A stretch of DNA of 64,000 bases, from the NCBI RefSeq assembly GCF_001423485.1, contig NZ_LMOD01000002.1, forward strand, positions 826,520 to 890,519. The letters are read 5' to 3'. Every line of letters starts with the position of its first letter. Position 1 is the stretch's first letter. Both the position numbers and the translations under genes were made by a program. Under the pieces are notes generated by a model. The model had not been told where the DNA came from. It was given only the letters and a program-made list of their open reading frames with translations, and did no database searches. Below are positions 42,537 through 51,374 of the stretch, one piece after another. The stretch is from Microbacterium sp. Leaf320 (GTDB lineage: Bacteria > Actinomycetota > Actinomycetes > Actinomycetales > Microbacteriaceae).

Positions 42537-44501
42537 ATGACAGACGTGCTTCCCTCCGGCCTCGAGACCTCCGAGTTCAGCTCCGACATCCGCCCGCAGG
42601 ACGACCTCTATCGTCACGTCAACGGCGCGTGGCTCGCACGCACCGAGATCCCGGGCGACAAAGCGCGCTGGGGGTCGTTCCATCTGCTCGCCGAGCAGGC
42701 AGAGAAAGACGTCAGGGCGATCATCGAGGAGTCGCAGGATGCCGAGGACGGCACTCTCGCGCGCAAGATCGGCGACCTGTTCGCGAGCTTCATGGACACC
42801 GACCGCATCGCGGCAGCCGGTGTCACGCCGCTCGCTGAGACACTCGCCGAGATCGACTCCATCGACAGCGTCCCGGCCTTCCTCCGCACGGTCGGCGCGT
42901 ATGACCGTGACGGCCGAGCGCACCTGATCGGCTTCTACGTCGACGGCGACCCCGGGAACCCCGAGCGCTACCTTCCCGTCGTCGTGCAGTCGGGACTCTC
43001 GCTCCCTGACGAGAGCTACTTCCGCCTCGACACGTTCGCCGAGACGCGTGCGGCCTACCGTGCGCACCTCGAGCGCCTGCTGTCCCTCGCCGGCATCGCA
43101 GACGCGGCAGGCACCGCCGATCGCGCGATCGCGCTCGAGACAGAGCTCGCGGGTCACCACTGGGACAACGTGAAGAGCCGCGACGCCGTCGCCACCTACA
43201 ACCTCAAGTCCTGGGCCGAGCTCCAGGAGCTCGCGGGCGTCGACCTCGAGCCGTGGCGCGACGCCGTCGCCCCCGAGAACCCCGAGGCGTTCTCCGAGAT
43301 CGTCGTCTCCCAGCCGAGCTTCCTCGAGGGACTCGGCACGCTGCTCGTCGCCGAGCGCCTCGACGACTGGAAGGCGTGGCTGCGCGCACAGGTCGTGCAC
43401 GCCGCAGCTCCCTATCTCACCGACGACTTCGTGCAGGAGAACTTCTCGTTCTACGGCACCGAGCTCACCGGCGTCCCCACGATCCGCGAGCGCTGGAAGC
43501 GTGGAGTCTCGGTCACCGAGAGCGCGCTGAGCGAGGCGATCGGCAAGGTCTATGTCGAGCGCCACTACCCGCCGACGGCGAAGGCCGCGATGGACGAGCT
43601 CGTCGCGAACCTCATCGAGGCGTACCGCCGGAGCATCACCGACCTCGAGTGGATGACCGCCGAGACCCGCGAGCGCGCCCTTGCGAAACTCGACTCGTTC
43701 ACTCCCAAGATCGGTCACCCCACTGTCTGGCGCGACTACTCGAGCCTGGTCATCGACCGCGACGACCTGTTCGGCAACGTGCGGCGTGCGGCGATCTTCG
43801 AGCACGACCGCAACGTCGCGAAGGTCGGCAAGCCGATCGACCGTGACGAGTGGCACATGCCTCCGCAGATGGTCAACGCGTACTACAACCCGTCGATGAA
43901 CGAGATCGTCTTCCCTGCGGCGATCCTGCAGTACCCGTTCTTCGACGTCTCCCGCGATGCCGCAGCGAACTACGGTGGCATCGGCGCGGTCATCGGGCAC
44001 GAGATCGGCCACGGCTTCGACGATCAGGGAAGCCGCTACGACGGCGCCGGCAAGCTCGAGGACTGGTGGACGGATGCCGACCGCTCTGCGTTCGAGGAGC
44101 GCACGAAGGCCCTCATCGCGCAGTACGACGAGCTGGTTCCTGAAGGGCTGGATGCCGCGCACCACGTCAACGGCGCCCTCACGATCGGCGAGAACATCGG
44201 CGACCTCGGTGGTCTCGGCATCGCGCTGAAGGCCTACGAGCTCTCGCTCGACGGGGCTGAGGCGCCGGTCATCGACGGATACACGGGCGTGCAGCGACTG
44301 CTGCTGTCGTGGGCTCAGGTGTGGCAGCAGAAGAGCCGCGACGCCGAGACGCTGCGACTGCTGACGATCGACCCGCATTCGCCCAACGAGTTCCGCTGCA
44401 ACCAGATCGTCCGCAACATCGACGCCTTCTACGAGGCCTTCGATGTCGCGGAGTCCGACGCCCTCTGGCTGCCGCAGGACTCGCGTGTGACGATCTGGTG
44501 A
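42537..44501 (+). CDS. M13-family zinc endopeptidase (neprilysin/PepO-like)
   Basis: The 654-aa metallopeptidase shows NAYYNPSMNEIVFPA, the zinc motif HEIGH (His488, Glu489, His492) in GHEIGHGFDDQG, and the third ligand in ENIGDLGG (Glu near 553). The N-terminal half is the helical lid. It lacks a signal peptide, so it acts in the cytoplasm like PepO. The ATG at 42537 has TAGGCT (42525-42530) six bases upstream. The last five codons are echoed in frame 66 bases downstream. Confidence 0.94.
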   Translation: MTDVLPSGLETSEFSSDIRPQDDLYRHVNGAWLARTEIPGDKARWGSFHLLAEQAEKDVRAIIEESQDAEDGTLARKIGDLFASFMDTDRIAAAGVTPLAETLAEIDSIDSVPAFLRTVGAYDRDGRAHLIGFYVDGDPGNPERYLPVVVQSGLSLPDESYFRLDTFAETRAAYRAHLERLLSLAGIADAAGTADRAIALETELAGHHWDNVKSRDAVATYNLKSWAELQELAGVDLEPWRDAVAPENPEAFSEIVVSQPSFLEGLGTLLVAERLDDWKAWLRAQVVHAAAPYLTDDFVQENFSFYGTELTGVPTIRERWKRGVSVTESALSEAIGKVYVERHYPPTAKAAMDELVANLIEAYRRSITDLEWMTAETRERALAKLDSFTPKIGHPTVWRDYSSLVIDRDDLFGNVRRAAIFEHDRNVAKVGKPIDRDEWHMPPQMVNAYYNPSMNEIVFPAAILQYPFFDVSRDAAANYGGIGAVIGHEIGHGFDDQGSRYDGAGKLEDWWTDADRSAFEERTKALIAQYDELVPEGLDAAHHVNGALTIGENIGDLGGLGIALKAYELSLDGAEAPVIDGYTGVQRLLLSWAQVWQQKSRDAETLRLLTIDPHSPNEFRCNQIVRNIDAFYEAFDVAESDALWLPQDSRVTIW

Positions 44502-44567
44502 GCCGTCCGTCGTAGCCGGATCCGGTTCCGGGGGTGCCCTGCTTTCTCCTGCGTGACGATCTGATGA
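44487..44567 (+). repeat. In-frame echo of the M13 peptidase 3' end
   Basis: GTGACGATCTGGTGA (44487-44501, the gene's last five codons) recurs as GTGACGATCTGATGA at 44553-44567. The distance of 66 bases keeps the copy in frame; the Trp codon has become a second TGA. Confidence 0.8.
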
Positions 44568-44608
44568 CCAAACATCGGAGTCTGTAGGGCATCCTCACCT
44601 GAGGGGGT

Positions 44609-44647
44609 TACGATATCGATGCTGCGGGGGATGAACCCTGCAGCATC
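44609..44647 (+). promoter_or_regulatory. Promoter and leader hairpin of the serine-hydrolase-like gene
   Basis: A TACGAT -10 box (44609-44614) is followed at once by GATGCTGC (44618-44625), which pairs with GCAGCATC (44640-44647). Inner G/C pairs make a long stem. The leader to the GTG at 44680 is about 60 bases, unusual for this window. GGGGGTT (44603-44609) could also pair with AACCCCC (44658-44664). The rest of 44502-44679 holds no gene. Confidence 0.5.
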
Positions 44648-44679
44648 CCGCCAATCCAACCCCCCTTTAAGGATCACGC

Positions 44680-45603
44680 GTGGGTGCTCCCGAGCCTGTC
44701 GAAGGGCCGTCACTGGCCTCGCTGCGCCGCTCTCAGCGGACCAGCCGACGCTTGCCGCGTCGTGCCGCCGCGGGGCGACGCTCGTTCACCTCGACGTTGC
44801 AGGCGCTCGAGCAGCTGGCCGATTCCGGTGCCCAGGTCTCTGTGCACGTCGTCGACCTCGACAGCCACGTGCACGTCCTCTCGGGCGACGACCACGTCAC
44901 GATGCCGATCGCGGGTCTCGGCGTCGTCCCCCTGCTGATCGAGGTCGCTTCGGCGTTCGAGGCAGGAACCCTCGACCCGCTCGAGATCGTCGAACGCAGC
45001 GCCATCGAGTCCGTCTCGAGCTCGGGGCTGTGGCGGCACCTGCACGCTCCGGCGCTTCCGCTCGAAGACCTCGCCGTGCTCGCGGCGACGGCCGGAGATC
45101 CGATCGCGGTCAACGCGCTGCTGCAGCGGGTCGGACACGACCGGGTGCGCGAGCGCATCGAGGCTCTGGGGCTTCGCCGCACGGCGCTCCTCGACCGGTT
45201 CCGCGATGAGCGCGGCCCCGACGACGCGCCTCAGGTGGCTGTCGGCTCCGCGCGGGAGCTCGCGGGACTCTTCTCGGCCCTCGTGAACTCGCAGGTGGTC
45301 GGCGCTTCGGTGAGCGCACAGGTGTCGGAGTGGCTCAGCCTGAACCAGGATCTCAGCCTGGTGGCTGCATCGACGGGGCTCGACCCTTTCGCGCACGACC
45401 ACGATGCCCACGGCCTGCTGTTCATCAACAAGACAGGGCGCGACCGCGGCGTACGGGCCGAGGCGGGCGTGCTCGCCGGACCCCGCGCCGGCGTCGCGTA
45501 CTCGCTGATCGTGTGCTTCGACGACCTGTCGATCACGCATCGGCTGCGCGCTCACGACGCCTTCCGCGTGCTCGGCGTCGAGCTCATGGAGTACACGCAC
45601 TGA
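44680..45603 (+). CDS. Degenerate class-A beta-lactamase/serine hydrolase homologue
   Basis: The 307-aa protein follows the class-A beta-lactamase order, but the key residues are changed. The SxxK segment reads AGLGVVPLL (Ser to Gly, Lys to Val). The SDN loop reads GDPIAVNALL (Ser to Gly, Asn to Pro). Only the KTG triad is kept, in INKTGRDRG. It also lacks a normal signal peptide: the N-terminus is basic and polar. It should not hydrolyse beta-lactams and may be a binding or scaffold protein, possibly touching peptidoglycan. The GTG has an AAGGA site. Family assignment is firm; loss of activity is inferred from the missing residues. Confidence 0.82.
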   Translation: MGAPEPVEGPSLASLRRSQRTSRRLPRRAAAGRRSFTSTLQALEQLADSGAQVSVHVVDLDSHVHVLSGDDHVTMPIAGLGVVPLLIEVASAFEAGTLDPLEIVERSAIESVSSSGLWRHLHAPALPLEDLAVLAATAGDPIAVNALLQRVGHDRVRERIEALGLRRTALLDRFRDERGPDDAPQVAVGSARELAGLFSALVNSQVVGASVSAQVSEWLSLNQDLSLVAASTGLDPFAHDHDAHGLLFINKTGRDRGVRAEAGVLAGPRAGVAYSLIVCFDDLSITHRLRAHDAFRVLGVELMEYTH

Positions 45604-45666
45604 GTTCGCCGGCGCCCGCGATCGGCCGCGCCAGCGCCGACTCGCCGGGCTCACTAGCCTGGAGGC

Positions 45667-46062
45667 ATGCCCCGCCCCGACTGGACCCCGCATCGCCGCG
45701 ATGACCGTGAGCTGCTCGGGTGGATCCACCCGGAGGGCGACGCCTGGGTCGCTGTCGATGTGCTCGGCCGCGTCGCCTCCGGTGCCACCGAGTGGCTCGA
45801 CGCCGAGGCGGCACTCGAGGAGCGCGGTATCGCGTGGCTCGCGGATCCGTGGATGCTCGAGGGCGAGGCGGAGCGACCCCTTCGCGTGCGCATCCTCGAG
45901 GTCACCCCCGATGAAGCCGGGGTTCCCGGGCGCATCGTGGTGAAGATCGACGACTTCGGCGACGTCACCCGGCCATCCGTGCAGCAGTTCGTGCTCGAGT
46001 GGCCGATCCCTGCGCGGTTGCGACCGCCGACGGAGACGGACCCCGATCCGCGCGTGATCTGA
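45667..46062 (+). CDS. Hypothetical protein, 131 aa
   Basis: The protein is soluble and acidic, with DDRELLGWIHPEGDAWVAVDVLG at the start, WLADPWMLEG in the middle and an OB-like RVRILEVTPDE segment. No family recognised. The ATG follows TAGCCT (45655-45660) with a six-base gap that also reads GGAGGC, so it could serve both as leaderless spacing and as a ribosome site. Confidence 0.75.
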   Translation: MPRPDWTPHRRDDRELLGWIHPEGDAWVAVDVLGRVASGATEWLDAEAALEERGIAWLADPWMLEGEAERPLRVRILEVTPDEAGVPGRIVVKIDDFGDVTRPSVQQFVLEWPIPARLRPPTETDPDPRVI

Positions 46063-46080
46063 TCACGGTCGGGTCGGCGC

Positions 46081-47523
46081 CTACCCCGGGAGCGACGGAT
46101 GCTGCTCCGCGGCGCGTTGGCGCGGGATGAAGAGCGACAGCACCAGGGCGACGATGCCGGCGGCGATCGCCAGCCAGAAGCACAGATCGAACGCCGCGCG
46201 GGTGGGCACGGAGACCCCGCCGACGTCGACGCTCATGGCCGCGAGCACCCCGCCCATCACGGCCGAGGCGCTGGAGGTGCCGACCGAGCGGAAGAGCGCG
46301 TTCAGCCCGTTGGAGGCACCCGTCTCGTTGGTCGGCACCGACCGCATGATGATCATCGGCATGGCGGCGAACGTGAACCCGATGCCGACGCCGATCAGCA
46401 GGTTGCCGACCAGGATGTGCCAGACCTCGCTCGACCACAGCAGCACGAACACGTAGGCGAGCACGATCGCACCGGCGCCGACCGTGAACAGGGGGCGGGG
46501 TCCGACGGCGCGCTCGAGCCAACCCGACAGCGGCGAGATCACCATCATCACGAGCCCCGCAGGCATGATGATGAGCGAGGCCGACACCATGTCGAGTCCG
46601 AAGCCGGCGCCTGAGGCTGCGGGGCCCTCGAGCAGCTGCGGGAACGTCACGTTCGAGGCGAAGAGCGCGAACCCCATGCCGATCGCGGCGATGTTCGTGA
46701 AGAGCACCGCAGGTCGGGCGGCGACGCGCAGGTCGAGCAGCGGATCCTTCGTGCGCAGCTGGTACCAGCCCCAGATCAGCAGCACGCCGACTCCGCCGAT
46801 GATGCAGGTGAGAGTCAGCGGAGCGGTCCAGCCCCACTCGGCTCCCCGCGAGACGAACAGCAGGATGCCGGTGAGGCCGATCGCGAGACCTATTGCGCCG
46901 AGCACATCGAGACGGCCGGGGAAGCGCAGCACATCCTCGGGGACCACGAGAAGAACGAGTGCGAGGCCGACGACTCCGAGCGCGGCGGCGAGCCAGAACA
47001 GCCAGTGCCAGTCGGCGTTCTCGGCGAGGAGGGCGGCCACCGGCATCCCGATCGCACCGCCGACGCCCATCGTGGCGCTCATCAGCGCGACCGCGGTGCC
47101 GAGGCGTTCGGGAGGGAGCACGTCGCGCATGATCGCGATGCCGAGAGGCACGACCCCCGTGACGGCGCCCTGCAGCGCACGGCCGATGATGACACCCACG
47201 ATCGAGCCGGAGAGCGCGGCGATCAGGGAGCCGAGGATGAGCAGCCCGAGCAGGACGATCACCACGCGCCGCTTGCCGTACATGTCGCCGAGGCGGCCCG
47301 AGATCGGGGTCGCGATGGCAGCGACGAGCAGCGTGATCGTGACGACCCAGGTGGTGTCCTCGCGAGATGCGTTCAGCAGACGGGGAAGCTCGGCCTGCAG
47401 CGGCACGACCAGCGTGAACATGAACGACGAGCAGAGTCCGGCGAATGCCAGAACCGCGACGATCGCCCACTTCGGAGGTGTTCGGGAGAGTCTTCTGCGC
47501 GCGCGATCATCGTTCTCTCCCAT
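46081..47523 (-). CDS. DHA2-type MFS multidrug transporter
   Basis: The 480-aa protein has fourteen TM helices. Motif A reads SGRLGDMYGKRRVVI near residue 75, and motif C is in the IMRDVLPPERLGTAVALMSATMGVGGAIGMPVAALL region. This is the layout of drug:H+ antiporter family 2. The substrate is unknown. TAGCCT (47530-47535) precedes the ATG by six bases. Confidence 0.9.
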   Translation of the reverse strand: MGENDDRARRRLSRTPPKWAIVAVLAFAGLCSSFMFTLVVPLQAELPRLLNASREDTTWVVTITLLVAAIATPISGRLGDMYGKRRVVIVLLGLLILGSLIAALSGSIVGVIIGRALQGAVTGVVPLGIAIMRDVLPPERLGTAVALMSATMGVGGAIGMPVAALLAENADWHWLFWLAAALGVVGLALVLLVVPEDVLRFPGRLDVLGAIGLAIGLTGILLFVSRGAEWGWTAPLTLTCIIGGVGVLLIWGWYQLRTKDPLLDLRVAARPAVLFTNIAAIGMGFALFASNVTFPQLLEGPAASGAGFGLDMVSASLIIMPAGLVMMVISPLSGWLERAVGPRPLFTVGAGAIVLAYVFVLLWSSEVWHILVGNLLIGVGIGFTFAAMPMIIMRSVPTNETGASNGLNALFRSVGTSSASAVMGGVLAAMSVDVGGVSVPTRAAFDLCFWLAIAAGIVALVLSLFIPRQRAAEQHPSLPG

Positions 47524-47600
47524 CCCTTCAGGCTATCGGCGCCCGCGACACCCGGGCGCGCGCGACCAGAAGCGGAACGCCCTTCAGCTGCGCAGCATCC

Positions 47601-49064
47601 TCAGTTCACGCCCTTCATGAGCCGCAGCACCGGCTTCACGGCGAAGAGCAGCCCCAGGCCGACCACGATCGCGATGCCACCGAGGATCGAGAAGTACGGC
47701 ACCTCGTTCTTCGGATCGTAGAACCGCACGAGCCAACCCGAGATCGCGGTGCCCAGGGCGATCGAGAGGAAGAACAGCGCGACCATCTGCGTGTGGAAGA
47801 CCTTCGGTGCGAGCTTCGTCGTCACCGACAGGCCGACCGGGGAGATCAGCAGCTCGGCGACCGTGAACACGAACAGGATGCCGACGATCGCGAGCAGTGG
47901 AGTGGAGTTCGCACCTCCTCCGGCGAACGGCAGGAAGAGCAGGAAGGCTGCGCCCATGATGATCGCGCCGAGGGCGAACTTCACCGGGGTCGACGGCTGG
48001 CGGGTGCCGAGGCGCGTCCAGATCGCCGCGAAGACGCCCGACAGGATGATGATGAACACCGGGTTGATCGACTGCACCCACGAGACCGGCATCTCGAATC
48101 CGAAGATGTTGCGGTCGAGGCGCTCGTCCGAATAGACCGTGAGCACGGTGAACTGCTGCTGGTACAGCGACCAGAAGGCGACGCTCGTGACGAAGAGGGG
48201 CAGGAAGCCCCATACGCGCGAGCGCTCGGTGCCGTCGATCCGGCGGCTGCTGAGGATCACCGCGAAGTAGGCGACGGCGGCGACGATCGTGCCGATGATC
48301 ACGATGGTCGACAGGTTGTCGGCCTTGATGACGCCGACGAGCACCAGCACGACGATGAGCGCGATCGCCGCCAGCGCGATGATCGCGACCAGCGGATACC
48401 GCGAGGAGGGGAGCGGGTTGGGCACGCGCCGGGCCTCGTCGGGCAGCGCCTTGCGACCGAACGAGTACTGCACGAGTCCGAGTGTCATTCCGATGGCGGC
48501 GAGCCCGAAGCCGTAGTGGAAGCCGAGCGACGACTGCAGGATGCCGGTGAGGATCGGACCCATGAAGGCGCCGAGGTTGATGCCGAGATAGAAGAGCGAG
48601 AAGCCGGCATCTCGACGGGTGTCGTCTGCGCTGTAGAGCGTGCCGACCACCGAGGTCGCGTTCGCCTTGAGGCCGCCCGAGCCGAGGGCGACGAGCACGA
48701 GACCGACGCCCACGCCCACGAAGCCGGGGAGGAGAGCCAGGGCCACGTGCCCGGCGACGATCACGATCGCGCTGAGGAACAGCACGCGCTCCGAGCCCAG
48801 CATCCGGTCGGCGATCCAGGCGCCGAGGATGGTGGAGAGGTAGACCGACCCGCCGTACGCACCGACGATGCCACCGGCGACGGCCTGGGAGAGTCCGAGG
48901 CCTCCCTCGCTGACCGAGAAGTAGAGGTAGATGAGCAGGATGCCCTGCATGCCGTAGAAGCTGAAGCGCTCCCACATCTCGACGCCGAAGATGTGGACGA
49001 GCGCCCAGGGCTGCCCGAAGAACCGGGTGTCGGACTTCTCGGCCGTCGTATCGCTGGTTGCCAT
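47601..49064 (-). CDS. POT-family peptide transporter (DtpT-like)
   Basis: The 487-aa symporter imports di- and tripeptides with protons. It shows the POT signature MWERFSFYGMQGILLIYL near residue 25 (ExxERFxYYG pattern) and FYLGINLGAFMGPILTG near residue 150. Fourteen TM helices are predicted. The ATG at 49064 has TACCGT (49071-49076) six bases upstream, and a longer open frame upstream is not supported. Confidence 0.92.
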   Translation of the reverse strand: MATSDTTAEKSDTRFFGQPWALVHIFGVEMWERFSFYGMQGILLIYLYFSVSEGGLGLSQAVAGGIVGAYGGSVYLSTILGAWIADRMLGSERVLFLSAIVIVAGHVALALLPGFVGVGVGLVLVALGSGGLKANATSVVGTLYSADDTRRDAGFSLFYLGINLGAFMGPILTGILQSSLGFHYGFGLAAIGMTLGLVQYSFGRKALPDEARRVPNPLPSSRYPLVAIIALAAIALIVVLVLVGVIKADNLSTIVIIGTIVAAVAYFAVILSSRRIDGTERSRVWGFLPLFVTSVAFWSLYQQQFTVLTVYSDERLDRNIFGFEMPVSWVQSINPVFIIILSGVFAAIWTRLGTRQPSTPVKFALGAIIMGAAFLLFLPFAGGGANSTPLLAIVGILFVFTVAELLISPVGLSVTTKLAPKVFHTQMVALFFLSIALGTAISGWLVRFYDPKNEVPYFSILGGIAIVVGLGLLFAVKPVLRLMKGVN

Positions 49065-49155
49065 TACTCCACGGTACGCCCCGTCAGCGCGCGCATCCCA
49101 GCCCATTCGGGCCGTGCGATTCCGAAATCTGCGACCGGAGGGGCAGACTGGGGGC

Positions 49156-49845
49156 GTGCGAACCATCCGTGATCTGGACACCGTTGAACTCATCATCGAC
49201 GCGCAGGGCCTGCTCGACTCCATCCGGGGCCCCGAGCGCGTGATCGACGCCGGTACTCTGCGCGCCCTGCAGCAGTCCGGCAACTACGTCGTCGGACTCT
49301 TCGACGCCGAGGGCGGGGAGGAGCGCATGGTCGGTGCCTCGATCGCCTTCTTCGGCGCCCCGGGACGCCGGGCGATGCACTCGCACATCACGGCACTGCT
49401 GCCCGAGTACCGCGGACGCGGCTGGGGGCGCGAACTCAAAGAGCACCAGCGCCAGTGGGCGTTCTCGCGTGATGTCGGGCGCATCACCTGGACGTTCGAC
49501 CCGCTCGTCGCGCGCAACGCGCACTTCTTCCTCACCGTTCTCGGCGCTCGCGTGACCGGGTACTCGGTGAACCGATACGGCATCTTCGGGGGAGGGGATG
49601 CAGGAGACGAGAGCGACCGGCTCGACGTCGAATGGGCGCTCGCCGACATCGCGAAGTCCCCGGAATCCGATGCGGTCGTCGAGACGCTCGAGATCCCCTC
49701 CGACATCGAGACGATCCGGGTCGAGGATCCCGATGCCGCGCACGAGTGGCGCACCCGCCTTCGTGCGCAGATGGAGGGCCTGCTGAGCAGTGGCCTCACG
49801 CTCGCGGGCTTCGACGTCGAGAAGGGCTACCTCTTCACGGCGTGA
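49156..49845 (+). CDS. GNAT-family N-acetyltransferase-like protein
   Basis: The 229-aa protein has an acetyl-CoA loop RGRGWGRELKEHQRQWA (GNAT motif A, near residue 95) after HSHITALLPEYRG, and RITWTFDPLVARNAHFFLTVLGA, which is typical of a group predicted as GNAT proteins next to amino-acid enzymes. The substrate is unknown. The GTG at 49156 follows CAGACT (49144-49149) by six bases. Confidence 0.85.
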   Translation: MRTIRDLDTVELIIDAQGLLDSIRGPERVIDAGTLRALQQSGNYVVGLFDAEGGEERMVGASIAFFGAPGRRAMHSHITALLPEYRGRGWGRELKEHQRQWAFSRDVGRITWTFDPLVARNAHFFLTVLGARVTGYSVNRYGIFGGGDAGDESDRLDVEWALADIAKSPESDAVVETLEIPSDIETIRVEDPDAAHEWRTRLRAQMEGLLSSGLTLAGFDVEKGYLFTA

Positions 49846-49951
49846 GTCACGGCGTGAGGGGCCGAGGCCCGGTGCTGCGGCGAAGCGGTCGCGGATAGGA
49901 TTGATGTGCCCGTGATCACGGGCTTTCCCACCGCCGACCATTGGAGCCACC

Positions 49952-51337
49952 GTGGCCGAACAGTCCCGTCTTGACAAGGTCATCGCCCTTGCCCGCCACC
50001 GCGGGTTCGTCTTCCAGGCGGGTGAGATCTACGGCGGTTCGCGGTCCGCGTGGGATTACGGGCCCCTCGGCACGGAGCTCAAAGAGAACATCCGTCGCCA
50101 GTGGTGGCAGACGTTCGTGCGCGGCCGCGGCGACATGGTGGGCCTCGACTCCAGCATCATCCTGCCCAAGCGCGTGTGGGAGGCGTCGGGTCACGTCGCC
50201 ACCTTCACCGACCCGCTGGTCGAGTGCCTGAGCTGTCACAAGCGCTTCCGTGCCGACAACCTCATCGAGGACTTCGAGGCGCGCAAGGGCCGCAAGGCGG
50301 AGAACGGCCTCGCCGACGTGCCGTGCCCGAACTGCGGCACCAAGGGCCAGTACACCGAGCCGAAGTCGTTCTCGGGTCTCGTCAAGACGTACCTGGGTGT
50401 CGTCGACGACGAGTCCGGCCTGCACTTCCTGCGCCCCGAGACCGCACAGGGCATCTTCGTGAACTTCTCGAACGTGCTCACCGCCAGCCGCAAGAAGCCG
50501 CCGTTCGGCATCGGACAGGTCGGCAAGGCGTTCCGCAACGAGATCACCCCCGGTAACTTCATCTTCCGCACCCGCGAGTTCGAGCAGATGGAGATCGAGT
50601 TCTTCACGCCGCCCGCCGAGGCGCAGGAGTGGTTCGAGCACTGGGTCGAGGCGTGCTGGAACTGGTTCATCGATCTGGGCATCGATCCGGAGAACATGCG
50701 TCAGTTCGACGTGCCCGAAGACGACCGGGCGCACTACTCCGCCGGCACGATCGACGTCGAGTACCGCTTCGGCTTCACGGGCAAGGAGTGGGGTGAGCTC
50801 ATGGGCGTCGCCAACCGCACCGACTACGACCTGTCGAGCCACAGCGAGGCGTCGGGCCAGAGCCTGACCTACTTCGACCAGGCCACCGGCGACCGGTACA
50901 CCCCGTATGTGATCGAGCCCTCGTTCGGCCTCACTCGCGCCATGATGGCGTTCCTCGTCGACGCGTACCGCGAAGAAGAAGTTCCGAACGCCAAGGGCGG
51001 CACCGACGTCCGCACCGTTCTCAAGCTCGACCCGCGTCTCGCGCCGGTGAAGGCCGCCGTGCTGCCGCTGAGCCGCAACGAGCGACTGTCGCCGCTCGCC
51101 CGCGAGGTCGCCGACACGCTGCGCAGCTCGTGGGCCGTCGACTTCGACGACGCGGGTGCGATCGGTCGCCGTTACCGTCGACAGGACGAGATCGGCACGC
51201 CGTTCTGCGTCACGATCGACTTCGACTCGCTCGACGACCGTGCCGTCACCGTGCGCGACCGCGACACGATGGCGCAGGAGCGCGTCTCGATCGACGAGCT
51301 GCACCAGTACCTCGCCGATCGCCTCAAGGGCGCGTGA
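49952..51337 (+). CDS. glyS: Glycine-tRNA ligase (alpha2 type)
   Basis: This 461-aa class II synthetase charges tRNA-Gly. It has [19 protein letters not shown] (motif 1 region), a CxxC...CxxC zinc ribbon ([16 protein letters not shown] near residues 92-130), [37 protein letters not shown] (motif 2) and [10 protein letters not shown] (motif 3), then an anticodon domain. This is the single-gene form usual in actinobacteria. GTG start with a GGAGCC site. Confidence 0.95.
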   Translation: MAEQSRLDKVIALARHRGFVFQAGEIYGGSRSAWDYGPLGTELKENIRRQWWQTFVRGRGDMVGLDSSIILPKRVWEASGHVATFTDPLVECLSCHKRFRADNLIEDFEARKGRKAENGLADVPCPNCGTKGQYTEPKSFSGLVKTYLGVVDDESGLHFLRPETAQGIFVNFSNVLTASRKKPPFGIGQVGKAFRNEITPGNFIFRTREFEQMEIEFFTPPAEAQEWFEHWVEACWNWFIDLGIDPENMRQFDVPEDDRAHYSAGTIDVEYRFGFTGKEWGELMGVANRTDYDLSSHSEASGQSLTYFDQATGDRYTPYVIEPSFGLTRAMMAFLVDAYREEEVPNAKGGTDVRTVLKLDPRLAPVKAAVLPLSRNERLSPLAREVADTLRSSWAVDFDDAGAIGRRYRRQDEIGTPFCVTIDFDSLDDRAVTVRDRDTMAQERVSIDELHQYLADRLKGA

Positions 51338-51341
51338 TGTG

Positions 51342-51374
51342 TCAGCTGCCGGATCCCCGTGATCCGGCAGCTGA
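51342..51374. terminator. Bidirectional terminator overlapping the WYL gene 3' end
   Basis: TCAGCTGCCGGATC (51342-51355) pairs perfectly with GATCCGGCAGCTGA (51361-51374) over a 5-base loop. It ends glyS, and at the same time encodes the last residues and stop of the convergent WYL regulator. Confidence 0.85.

Noticed and set aside
44619..45209. A 196-codon frame starting at an ATG four bases after the TACGAT box
   Set aside because: It runs out of frame over the beta-lactamase homologue, is Arg/Ala-rich, and has no family features. The GTG at 44680 with AAGGA is the better start.
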